Source of the DNA: Porticoccaceae bacterium
GTDB taxonomy: Bacteria > Pseudomonadota > Gammaproteobacteria > Pseudomonadales > Porticoccaceae
Assembly: GCA_029238255.1 (NCBI GenBank)
Contig: JAQWGK010000050.1
Span: 186,001 to 250,000, forward strand
Direction of reading: 5' to 3'
DNA: 64,000 nt
The position numbers and the translations under genes are program-made. Under the pieces are notes generated by a model, which saw only the letters and a list, made by a program, of their open reading frames with translations, did not search any database and was not told the DNA's origin. This document shows, in pieces, positions 56,569 through 64,000 of this stretch. Numbering within the stretch: position 1 is the first letter of the stretch; the number at the start of each line of letters is the position of its first letter.

Positions 56569-57561
56569 ATGTCAGAATCTCAGAGTCACCCATTCGATAG
56601 CCTAAGTCCCGATCTATTAATAGATTCGGTTGAGAGTCTCGGCTTTGTCAGTGATGGTCGCTTTCTGGCACTCAACAGTTATGAAAACCGCGTCTATCAA
56701 ATTGGCATTGAAGACGAGACGCCGATGATCGCCAAGTTCTATCGCCCGGGCCGATGGTCTCGCGAGCAGATTCTTGAAGAGCATCAGTTTTGCTATGAGT
56801 TACTGGAGCAGGAGCTGCCAGTGGTGGTGCCCTGGAGAAATCCTCAGGGTGGCAGTCTTAACAGTTATGGCGATTTTACTTTTGCTCTCTATGAGCGCAA
56901 AGGTGGCCGTGCTCCGGAATTGGATAATCTCGACAATCTTTTTATTCTCGGTCGTTTGATGGGTCGCATCCACGGTATAGGTGCGACCAAGCCTTTCAAA
57001 TACCGTCCGCAGTTGGATGCTCAGGGCTTTGGCTGGGATTCTTACAAGCTGATCAGCGAGCAGTTTATTCCCGAAGGATTACGTCCAGCCTACGATAGTC
57101 TGGCGCTGGATATCCTAAAAAAGATCGAACAAATTCTTGAGGATTATGGCGATATAAAACGTATTCGGGTGCATGGTGACTGTCATTCGGGGAATATTCT
57201 GTGGCGCGATGACAATCCCCATTTTGTCGACTTTGACGATGCGCGAATGGCACCGGCAATACAGGACTTGTGGATGCTGTTGTCTGGGGATCGCCATGAA
57301 CAGACAATGCAGATGGCTGAGATTGTTGAGGGCTACAATGAGTTTTATGAGTTCGATGTTCGAGAGCTAAAGCTGATTGAAGTGATGCGTACGCTGCGGA
57401 TTATGCATCACAGTGCCTGGATCGCCAGACGCTGGTCCGACCCGGCTTTCCCTATGGCCTTTTCCTGGTTTAATTCGCCGCGCTACTGGAGCGAGCATAT
57501 TCTCGAGCTTCGGGAGCAGTTGGCGGCTCTCAATGAACCGCCGATAGAATTGATGGGCTAG
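56569..57561 (+). CDS. srkA: Stress response kinase A
   Basis: A 330-residue protein kinase of the SrkA (RdoA, YihE) family, with a choline-kinase-like fold. N-terminal ALNSYENRVYQIG, the phosphotransfer segment VHGDCHSGNILW (about residue 200) and FVDFDDA (about 217) hold the catalytic Asp and metal Asp. In E. coli it is linked to envelope stress and toxin-triggered death control. I use the ATG at 56569; a TTG at 56548 has no better ribosome binding site. It converges with the DUF481 gene, 19 bp between stops. Confidence 0.9.
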   Translation: MSESQSHPFDSLSPDLLIDSVESLGFVSDGRFLALNSYENRVYQIGIEDETPMIAKFYRPGRWSREQILEEHQFCYELLEQELPVVVPWRNPQGGSLNSYGDFTFALYERKGGRAPELDNLDNLFILGRLMGRIHGIGATKPFKYRPQLDAQGFGWDSYKLISEQFIPEGLRPAYDSLALDILKKIEQILEDYGDIKRIRVHGDCHSGNILWRDDNPHFVDFDDARMAPAIQDLWMLLSGDRHEQTMQMAEIVEGYNEFYEFDVRELKLIEVMRTLRIMHHSAWIARRWSDPAFPMAFSWFNSPRYWSEHILELREQLAALNEPPIELMG

Positions 57562-57580
57562 CAAGCATTACTAGTAAGTC

Positions 57581-58486
57581 TTACCAGCTGTAATTTACTC
57601 CCATGGTCAGTTGGCTGTCAGATTTCTCTTTGCCCACTGCCGGTTGATTGTCGTAGTCCCATTCCAGCTTTACTTCGGCAAATAGGTTTTTAACCACCGG
57701 AATTTTTATGCCCAGATCAGCACTGAGATCGGAATCATCAAAGTCGGTCAGGGCGATAAATACCTTATGGCTATGAAACAACTGAATATTGTTTATTAGC
57801 AGAGTACGGTAGTCAGCGGACCAACTCCAGGTCAGGCGGCGATCTGTGCTTTGATCTTCAAAATCTTCACTGAGCCACAGTAGACCGGTACTGGCTGACA
57901 GGGCGGTAGATTTAGATTCCCAGAACTGTCGACCTAAGGAGCTACCAATATAGTAGAAGTTGTCGATGGCGCGCTCTTCGTTGGCGCCAAATGAAACGCC
58001 ATTGCTCCAGAACCACTGATCCTGAAAAAACCAATCCAGCACATAGGTCACAGCATACTCACGATTTTTAGGGGAGTTATTAAGGCGGTGAGTTTCATAA
58101 TTAAGGCTTGAACCATGTCGGAAATCACCGTCGCGCCATTTTACGCCGCTGTCGAGATCCCAGTCTTCTCGCTCCTGATTGCCGCTGGCATAAGCACCGG
58201 TAAAGGATAGGCTGCCTTCATAAGTATTGCTAAAGATCTCCGCCGGCTCTTCGCCGAAGGACTCCCCGTTGATTGAAGCGATCTGTTCCTGAGCGATAGT
58301 CAGAGTACCAAAGCTGTCTGAACTCCAAATTACATGGGTATCAGTCTGCTGCTTGAGCTGACCCTTAATAATATCGCCATTGGTCAGCGTAATTTGATCT
58401 GCTGTGACTGAAGTTGCCAGTGTCAGAGATGCAAAAAAAGTTACCATCCAAATTAAACTTCGCTTCGTAAAACTTCCATATCGCAT
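57581..58486 (-). CDS. DUF481 family outer-membrane protein
   Basis: A 301-residue exported protein with a signal peptide (SLIWMVTFFASLTLATSVTA, about residues 10-29). A short N-terminal region (TLTNGDIIKGQLKQ) is followed by strand-rich sequence with many aromatic residues, ending in the barrel-like MGVNYSW, so it is probably an outer-membrane beta-barrel. This resembles the YdiY/DUF481 family, linked to salt or osmotic response in some species. GCCTCC-like reverse signals of an SD (GGAGGC) lie before the ATG. Confidence 0.83.
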   Translation of the reverse strand: MRYGSFTKRSLIWMVTFFASLTLATSVTADQITLTNGDIIKGQLKQQTDTHVIWSSDSFGTLTIAQEQIASINGESFGEEPAEIFSNTYEGSLSFTGAYASGNQEREDWDLDSGVKWRDGDFRHGSSLNYETHRLNNSPKNREYAVTYVLDWFFQDQWFWSNGVSFGANEERAIDNFYYIGSSLGRQFWESKSTALSASTGLLWLSEDFEDQSTDRRLTWSWSADYRTLLINNIQLFHSHKVFIALTDFDDSDLSADLGIKIPVVKNLFAEVKLEWDYDNQPAVGKEKSDSQLTMGVNYSW

Positions 58487-58685
58487 TGTTGCCTCCTGAG
58501 GGATAAAAGACGAAAGGTGATGATTGGTTGAAGCTGGCTATTTTACAGATTTCACCAAGATGATCATTACTCGTCGAAAATTACTTTATCTTTCTAGTGG
58601 TTAATCAGTAGAATGCCGTTCCATAGACATTGGCCAATTGCCGACCAACAATATTGACGTTACTAAAGAGTTTGAGGAGAAGAAA

Positions 58686-59072
58686 ATGAGCGAATTTCCG
58701 ACAGAGTTGAAATATGCCAGCAGTCACGAGTGGGCAAGACTGGAAAGTGATGGCAGCGTGGTTGTTGGAATTACAGATCACGCACAGGATGCTTTGGGCG
58801 ACGTTGTTTACATTGAGCTTCCAGAGATGGGTGCCAGTGTTGATGTTGGGTCTGAAGTTGCGGTTATTGAATCTGTTAAAGCGGCCTCTGATATTTATTC
58901 GCCAGTGACCGGTGAAGTGGTTGAGATCAATCCCGCTCTGGAAGATGAGCCGGAAACAGTGAATAGTTCACCCTACGCTGATGGTTGGTTATTCCGTGTA
59001 ATGCCAACAGATACCGGCAGTATGGATGACCTGATGGATGCTGATGGCTATGCGGCTTCTGTCGAAGAGTAA
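58686..59072 (+). CDS. gcvH: Glycine cleavage system H protein
   Basis: A 128-residue lipoyl carrier of the glycine cleavage system. The lipoylated lysine is in [14 protein letters not shown] (about residue 64), and [20 protein letters not shown] opens the domain. Its Lys carries lipoamide that shuttles the aminomethyl group between GcvP, GcvT and Lpd. GAGGAGAAG precedes the ATG at 58686; the in-frame upstream GTG/ATG region is not coding. No gcvT or gcvP is in the window and I see no glycine riboswitch upstream, so this copy may be regulated separately from the rest. Confidence 0.95.
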   Translation: MSEFPTELKYASSHEWARLESDGSVVVGITDHAQDALGDVVYIELPEMGASVDVGSEVAVIESVKAASDIYSPVTGEVVEINPALEDEPETVNSSPYADGWLFRVMPTDTGSMDDLMDADGYAASVEE

Positions 59073-59108
59073 TCGTTTCTATTAGGCCTTTGAATTGGGC
59101 CTGAAAGT

Positions 59109-59139
59109 AAAAAGCCTCGATAGTTGTCGGGGCTTTTTT
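59109..59139 (+). terminator. Intrinsic terminator after gcvH
   Basis: AGCCTCGA pairs with TCGGGGCT (one wobble) around a six-base loop, with a T-run of six after. It lies 37 bp after the gcvH stop. Confidence 0.88.
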
Positions 59140-59177
59140 GTGCGCCATCGAATTATTTGTAGCTCTTATTAGCCGCT

Positions 59178-59837
59178 TTATTCGTCACGCAGCGAAATAA
59201 TCGGCCACTGTTTATCTTCAGCGGTTTCTCGCAACCTGTCGCAGGGATCAACTGCAATCGGGTTATCCACATCCAGAAGCAGCGGCAGATCATTGAAGGA
59301 GTCGCTGTAGAACCAGCTGCCCTCAAGGGTTTCAGATTGCTCTGCCAACCATGCCTTAAGCCGGGTGACTTTACCTTCCTGAAAGGTGGGGGTGCCGCTA
59401 ACTTTTCCGGTATAGGCGCCCGCTAAAATTTCTGGCTCAGACGCTAGTATTTCGGTAACACCCAGACTGTGACAGATAGGCTCCACAACAAAGCGGTTGG
59501 TTGCGGTGATAATTAACAGTCGGTCACCGGCCTCACGATGTTTTTTCAAGAGCGCCTGAGCTTTGGGTAATTGCATAGGTGCAATTACCTGCTGCATAAA
59601 TTTGGCGTGCAGTTCACGTAGCTCAGTTAGAGGTATTTCTGCCAGTGGCTGCAGAGAAAATTCCAAATAAGCGAAAATATCCAAGCTACCGGCAACGTAA
59701 TCAGCGTAGAATTGGTCGTTGGTTTTTTGGAACTGCTGCGCGTCGACGCGCTGTTCGGCAACGAGAAATTCACCCCAGCTGTGGTCGCTGTCGCCAGCTA
59801 TCAGGGTGTTGTCCAAGTCGAATATAGCGAGAGCCAT
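59178..59837 (-). CDS. HAD-superfamily phosphatase (HAD-IB, SerB-like)
   Basis: A 219-residue haloacid-dehalogenase-fold hydrolase. Motif I IFDLDNTLIAGDSD (residues 4-17), motif II IITATN (about 106-111), the Lys segment EGKVTRLKAW and motif IV YSDSFNDLPLL are present, giving a phosphoserine-phosphatase-like layout. The exact substrate is unknown; similar proteins next to rppH in Pseudomonas are often annotated as HAD-IB phosphatases. I use the ATG at 59837; a GTG at 59867 would add ten residues. It is divergent from rppH. Confidence 0.88.
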   Translation of the reverse strand: MALAIFDLDNTLIAGDSDHSWGEFLVAEQRVDAQQFQKTNDQFYADYVAGSLDIFAYLEFSLQPLAEIPLTELRELHAKFMQQVIAPMQLPKAQALLKKHREAGDRLLIITATNRFVVEPICHSLGVTEILASEPEILAGAYTGKVSGTPTFQEGKVTRLKAWLAEQSETLEGSWFYSDSFNDLPLLLDVDNPIAVDPCDRLRETAEDKQWPIISLRDE

Positions 59838-59962
59838 GGCATTTAGTCCGGTTGAGTTTCTGTGCACGGCAGGATAACCATGCAGCAGTTTTGTCTCAAG
59901 AGAAAATTGCCGCGACCCCGAGACTATGGAACAATAAGATTAAAATAAAAGGGTGATGTACT

Positions 59963-60457
59963 TTGGTTGATAAGGATGGTTTCCGCTCAAATGTCGCTAT
60001 TGTGATTGGTGATGGCAATGGCAGATTGTTTTGGGCAAAAAGACTCGGGCAGACGGCTTGGCAATTTCCTCAGGGCGGTATTGATCGCGGAGAAAGTGTT
60101 GAAGATGCCCTCTATCGAGAACTCTATGAAGAGGTCGGTCTTGAGTCTGGCGATGTCAGTGTTATTCAGCGTTCTAAAAAATGGCTGAGATACCATATCC
60201 CCCAGCAGATGCAGCGCAAGCACTCCAAGCCGCTTTGTATCGGTCAAAAACAGCGCTGGTTTTACTTACAGATGACCTGCGATCCGGACAAGGTTCGGTT
60301 TGATACCAGTGGAAGTCCAGAGTTTGATGATTGGCGGTGGGTCAATTACTGGTATCCAGTCAACTCGGTTATTTCCTTTAAGCGAACAGTCTATCGCAAC
60401 GCACTGCAGGAGTTCTCTGCGGCGAATGCCCGCCTGCAAGCTAAACAGGTGGGTTAA
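59963..60457 (+). CDS. rppH: RNA pyrophosphohydrolase
   Basis: A 164-residue Nudix enzyme that removes pyrophosphate from 5'-triphosphorylated RNA, starting its decay. The Nudix box is complete: GGIDRGESVEDALYRELYEE (about residues 38-57). Other RppH-type text is WQFPQGGI and the later DWRWVNYWYPVN. The start is TTG with AGGGTG eight bases upstream; the protein then begins VDKDGFRSNV like other RppH (usually MIDxDGFR). ptsP follows after two bases, so the two are co-transcribed. Confidence 0.95.
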   Translation: MVDKDGFRSNVAIVIGDGNGRLFWAKRLGQTAWQFPQGGIDRGESVEDALYRELYEEVGLESGDVSVIQRSKKWLRYHIPQQMQRKHSKPLCIGQKQRWFYLQMTCDPDKVRFDTSGSPEFDDWRWVNYWYPVNSVISFKRTVYRNALQEFSAANARLQAKQVG

Positions 60458-60459
60458 CT

Positions 60460-62745
60460 ATGTTAGCGTCACTGCGCAATATAGTTCAGGAGGTCAACAG
60501 TGCCCGAAATCTCGGGCAGGTTCTGAGTATTATCGTCAAGGAAGTGAGCACGGCCATGCAGGCTGGTGTTTGCTCGGTCTATCTATTTGATGAGTCTGAT
60601 CAGCGCTATGTGTTGATGGCCAGTAAAGGTCTGCGCGGTGAATCGATTGGCAAGGTGCGGCTGGCGATGCGCGAAGGTCTGGTCGGACTGGTTGCCGCCC
60701 GAGAAGAGCCGCTCAATCTTGAGAATGCCGATAAACATCCCAACTTCGCTTATTTTGAAGAGACCGGCGAAAGCCCTTTCCACTCGTTTCTCGGCGTGCC
60801 GATTATCCATCACCGCAAGGTATTGGGTGTTCTTGTTCTGCAGGAGGAAAGCCAGAGAAAATTTGGCGATGAGGAAGAGGCTTTTGTAGTCACTGTCTGC
60901 GCCCAGCTGTCGGGCGCCATCGCCCATGCGGAGGCCACCGGTGCTCTGCGTCAGCTGGCTTCGGCGGGGCGGGGCAAAAGTCGCGAGGCAGTGTTTCAGG
61001 GTCTTCCCAGTTCTCCGGGAGTGGGTATTGGTCGTGTGGTGCTGGTTTCCGACACTGCAGATCTGGCCGCTGTTCCCGAGCGATTTGTTAAAGATACCTC
61101 AGCCGAAATTGAGATTTTCCGCACCGCCCTTGAATCTGCCAAAGAGGATATGCGCAATCTGGGTGAGGGTTTGGAGAGCAAGCTCAGCTCGGAAGAGATG
61201 GCGCTGTTTGAAGTCTATATTCGCATGCTCGATGACCGCTCGCTGGGCGGTGAGGTCATCGCGGCGATTATTGCCGGGCAGGCGGCCCAGAGTGCCTGGA
61301 GCTCGGTAATTCTTAAGCACGTACGCACCTTCCAGAAAATGGATGATCCCTATTTGCGCGAGAGAGCTGCCGACGTTAATGATTTAGGTAAGCGTGTCTT
61401 AGGCTATCTGCAGCGCAATCAGAAAAAATCCCTGCCGCTGCCGCGACGAATTATTTTAGTTGGTGAAGATCTCTCGGCTTCGGCACTGGCCGATATCCCG
61501 GTCAGTCGTTTAGTGGGTATTGTCTCCGTTAAAGGGTCGAGCAACTCCCATATGGCGATTGTTGGGCGAGCACTGGGCGTGCCCACGGTAATGGGTGCGG
61601 TGGATCTGCCCTGGGCTGAGATGGAAGGCCACGAGTTAATTATTGATGGCTTTAGTGGCGATGTTATCAGCCGTGCCAGCCGCAGTATGCGCCGTGTCTA
61701 CCTCGAGCGTCAGCGCGAGGAAAAGCAGCTCGCTAAGGATCTTGAAAAGCTTCGCGATATTCCCTGTGTAACGCCGGATGGTGTTCCACTGTCGCTGTGG
61801 ATGAATACCGGTTTGCGTCAGGATATTGCCATAGCGCTCAAAAGTAGCGCTCAGGGGGTTGGTCTGTACCGTACGGAAATTCCCTTTCTGATGCGCTCCA
61901 GTTTCCCCACAGAAGATGAACAGACGGTTATCTATCGAGAGCAGCTGCAGGGCTTTGCGCCCCAGCCTGTGACCATGCGAACACTGGATATTGGCGGTGA
62001 CAAAGATCTGCCCTATTTTCCTATTGAAGAGGAAAACCCCTTTCTGGGATGGCGAGGTATTCGTATTTCTCTCGATCATCCAGAAATTTTTCTGGCCCAG
62101 ATTCGCGCGATGTTGCGCGCCAGTGAAGGGTTAAATAATTTGCGCATTATGCTGCCGATGATCAGCAGTGTGCCCGAATTGGATCGCGCCCTTGAGCTGA
62201 TTGATCGCGCCTACAATGAGCTGTTGGAGGAAGAGGGTTACAGTATTCAGCGACCACAGGTCGGCGCCATGATTGAGGTTCCGGCGGCGGTCTATCAGGT
62301 TAAGGAGTTGGGCCGCAAGGTAGATTTCCTCTCTGTGGGCACCAATGACCTGACCCAGTATTTGCTCGCAGTGGATCGCAATAACCCCCGCGTAGCCAAT
62401 CTCTATCACGCTCTGCATCCATCGGTATTGCGGGCGCTAAAAATAATCCATGAGCAGGCCACTGCAGTGAACTGCCAGATCAGTGTCTGTGGTGAGGTCG
62501 CTGGTGATCCCCTCGGAGCAGTGGTGCTGCTCGGGTTGGGTTATGAGAATTTGTCGATGAGTGCCAACAGCCTGTTAAAGGTTAAGTCGATGTTAAATCA
62601 GGTTTCGAAAAGTGAAGCACGTATTCTGGCCAAGCGTGCTCTGCGTATGTCAGATGCCAGTTCGGTATCGGTATTTCTGTCCGATGCTCTCAACCGCCCA
62701 GAGCTTTCAAAACTTTATCGTCCGGTGTTGGCGGATAAGTCCTAG
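60460..62745 (+). CDS. ptsP: Phosphoenolpyruvate-protein phosphotransferase EI-Ntr
   Basis: A 761-residue Enzyme I of the nitrogen phosphotransferase system. The N-terminal GAF domain (residues about 17-160; VSTAMQAGVCSVYLFDESD opening) is followed by the PEP-utilising enzyme: His364 in SNSHMAIVGRALGVP is the phosphorylated site, then LYRTEIPFLMR, GWRGIRISLD and FLSVGTNDLTQYLLAVDR at the PEP-binding end. The GAF domain senses 2-oxoglutarate or glutamine in related enzymes. It follows rppH by two bases, a common pair. ptsN and npr are not in the window. Confidence 0.96.
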   Translation: MLASLRNIVQEVNSARNLGQVLSIIVKEVSTAMQAGVCSVYLFDESDQRYVLMASKGLRGESIGKVRLAMREGLVGLVAAREEPLNLENADKHPNFAYFEETGESPFHSFLGVPIIHHRKVLGVLVLQEESQRKFGDEEEAFVVTVCAQLSGAIAHAEATGALRQLASAGRGKSREAVFQGLPSSPGVGIGRVVLVSDTADLAAVPERFVKDTSAEIEIFRTALESAKEDMRNLGEGLESKLSSEEMALFEVYIRMLDDRSLGGEVIAAIIAGQAAQSAWSSVILKHVRTFQKMDDPYLRERAADVNDLGKRVLGYLQRNQKKSLPLPRRIILVGEDLSASALADIPVSRLVGIVSVKGSSNSHMAIVGRALGVPTVMGAVDLPWAEMEGHELIIDGFSGDVISRASRSMRRVYLERQREEKQLAKDLEKLRDIPCVTPDGVPLSLWMNTGLRQDIAIALKSSAQGVGLYRTEIPFLMRSSFPTEDEQTVIYREQLQGFAPQPVTMRTLDIGGDKDLPYFPIEEENPFLGWRGIRISLDHPEIFLAQIRAMLRASEGLNNLRIMLPMISSVPELDRALELIDRAYNELLEEEGYSIQRPQVGAMIEVPAAVYQVKELGRKVDFLSVGTNDLTQYLLAVDRNNPRVANLYHALHPSVLRALKIIHEQATAVNCQISVCGEVAGDPLGAVVLLGLGYENLSMSANSLLKVKSMLNQVSKSEARILAKRALRMSDASSVSVFLSDALNRPELSKLYRPVLADKS

Positions 62746-62870
62746 CCCGCGAGTCTAGATTAGAATTTAGGCTTGAGTGCTAATTTATATTGATAATATT
62801 CGCTCGCCTGCGTAGCCGATAGATGCATAAAAAGCTATGATCTGCGCAGAATAAATTCTCGGGAATAGAG

Positions 62871-63719
62871 ATGTTAAATTATCCAGCTATCGATCCTGTC
62901 GCACTCTCCGTGGGACCTTTCAGTCTAGGCGATACTGTCCTTGGGCCTCTTCAGGTTCACTGGTATGGAATTATGTATCTGCTCGGCTTTGGCTTGGCCT
63001 GGATGCTGGCGGTGCGCAACAGTCAGCGGCCCTGGTCGCCAATCAAAAAAGCTCAGGTGGAAGACGTCATTGTCTACGGTGCCTGGGGGGTTATTCTCGG
63101 CGGTCGATTTGGCTATATGTTTTTCTACAGCGCCGATAAATGGCTCGCCGATCCCGGGATGATCCTGCGTATCTGGGAGGGCGGTATGTCTTTCCATGGT
63201 GGCCTGATCGGGGTTGCCATCGCTATGATGATTTTTTCGCGCAAGCATCATGTGTCTTTTTTAGGGCTGGCGGATTTTGTTGTTCCTCTGGTTCCCGGCG
63301 GTCTGTTCTTTGGTCGTCTCGGTAACTTTATCGGTCAGGAACTCTGGGGTCGCCCCACTGAGATGTCCTGGGGCATGATTTTTCCCGCCGATCCAGAACA
63401 GCTTGCCCGTCATCCGTCCCAACTTTACGAGGCCTTTTTAGAGGGGCTGGTATTGTTTTTTGTGATCAACTGGTTTGCCAGAAAGCCGCGACTGTTTGGC
63501 GAAATCTCCGGACTGTTTTTAATTCTCTATGGTCTGTTCCGGTTCGCGGTGGAATTTGTCCGCCAGCCGGACCCTCAGTTCACGGACCAATCCGCGCTGT
63601 TTGAATGGCTGGGTTGGATGACGCGTGGTCAAACTCTCTGCATCCCAATGATCCTCTTAGGGCTGTGGATGATGCGCAACAGTTTGAAATTACTTTTTAC
63701 TCGCAAGACTCTAGTTTAG
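62871..63719 (+). CDS. lgt: Phosphatidylglycerol-prolipoprotein diacylglyceryl transferase
   Basis: A 282-residue inner-membrane enzyme that adds diacylglycerol to the lipobox cysteine of prolipoproteins. It has about seven hydrophobic segments, HWYGIMYLLGF near the start, the loop WEGGMSFHGGLIG, and the signature GRLGNFIGQELWGRPTE (about residue 148). RFAVEFVRQPD and the C-terminal segment with GQTLCIPMIL follow. GGGAATAG precedes the ATG. thyA begins 28 bp after its stop, as in other gammaproteobacteria. Confidence 0.96.
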   Translation: MLNYPAIDPVALSVGPFSLGDTVLGPLQVHWYGIMYLLGFGLAWMLAVRNSQRPWSPIKKAQVEDVIVYGAWGVILGGRFGYMFFYSADKWLADPGMILRIWEGGMSFHGGLIGVAIAMMIFSRKHHVSFLGLADFVVPLVPGGLFFGRLGNFIGQELWGRPTEMSWGMIFPADPEQLARHPSQLYEAFLEGLVLFFVINWFARKPRLFGEISGLFLILYGLFRFAVEFVRQPDPQFTDQSALFEWLGWMTRGQTLCIPMILLGLWMMRNSLKLLFTRKTLV

Positions 63720-63747
63720 CCGCAGGGCATATAAGGGCTTTTAAATA

Positions 63748-64000
63748 ATGAAGCAGTATTTGGATTTAGTCAGACATATTCGCGATCACGGTGTAAAAAA
63801 AGAAGATCGCACCGGCACTGGTACCACCAGTATCTTTGGGTATCAGATGCGCTTTGACCTGAGCGAAGGATTTCCGCTGGTTACCACCAAGAAAGTCCAC
63901 CTCAAATCGATTATCCATGAGTTGCTGTGGTTTATTCGCGGTGATACCAATATCCGCTATCTGGTTGAAAATGGTGTTGGCATCTGGAATGACTGGCCCT
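63748..64000 (+). CDS. thyA: Thymidylate synthase, N-terminal part
   Basis: The first 84 codons of a thymidylate synthase gene cut by the window edge. It begins [20 protein letters not shown] and carries [18 protein letters not shown], then [22 protein letters not shown] and GVGIWNDWP, all typical of ThyA, which methylates dUMP using methylene-THF. The ATG comes after AGGGCTTTTAAATA, a weakly matching ribosome binding site. The active-site Cys is beyond the edge. Confidence 0.95.
   Translation, partial: MKQYLDLVRHIRDHGVKKEDRTGTGTTSIFGYQMRFDLSEGFPLVTTKKVHLKSIIHELLWFIRGDTNIRYLVENGVGIWNDWP

Noticed and set aside
58487-58685. Glycine riboswitch before gcvH
   Set aside because: No paired aptamer core pattern was seen in the leader sequence.

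Overview
The window is a stretch of gammaproteobacterial chromosome with moderate GC and dense, mostly housekeeping coding. Gene order resembles Pseudomonas, Cellvibrionales and related marine lineages: gmk-rpoZ-spoT-ridA, rph-pyrE, coaBC-algC-argB, tkt-epd-pgk-fba, rppH-ptsP-lgt-thyA, and a FabY-type ketoacyl synthase. A marine SAR92/Porticoccaceae-like origin is a guess from this content; no rRNA or taxonomic marker was searched. I see no tRNA, rRNA, CRISPR array, insertion sequence or prophage.

Layout. 1-4.8 kb: serine synthesis (serC end, serA), a GlxA-type regulator and fabY. 4.8-10.3 kb, minus strand: a methyl-cycle unit sahR-metK-ahcY-metF-rsmE, headed by an ArsR/methyltransferase regulator with a 26-bp near-perfect palindrome just upstream. 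10.5-16 kb: tkt-epd-pgk-fba. 16-19.8 kb: small accessory genes and nhaA. 19.8-22.7 kb is the most unusual part: a secreted rhizavidin-like avidin, an overlapping pair of unknown genes sharing an ISGG...GN..QG motif, a stray reading-frame remnant, and a 56-residue membrane protein.

22.7-36.3 kb, minus strand, is a complete assimilatory nitrate system: outer-membrane porin, NasT and NasS regulators, NrtABD importer, NirBD nitrite reductase, NasA nitrate reductase and CobA for siroheme. nrtA and the porin gene each have a sigma-54-like promoter and a leader in which a hexaloop hairpin (loop AACGAU or AACGAA) competes with a strong intrinsic terminator. Together with the ANTAR protein NasT this points to nitrate-controlled antitermination of both importer and porin, under general nitrogen control (an NtrC-like site lies upstream of nrtA).

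36.4-53.9 kb: recG, an NAD-dependent epimerase-like protein, ridA, spoT, rpoZ, gmk, an S1/P1 nuclease, yicC, rph, pyrE, slmA, argB, a membrane-anchored algC, coaBC, radC, rpmB and rpmG. 54-64 kb: a cold-shock protein, small conserved genes, arfB, srkA, a DUF481 outer-membrane protein, gcvH, a HAD phosphatase, rppH, ptsP, lgt and the start of thyA.
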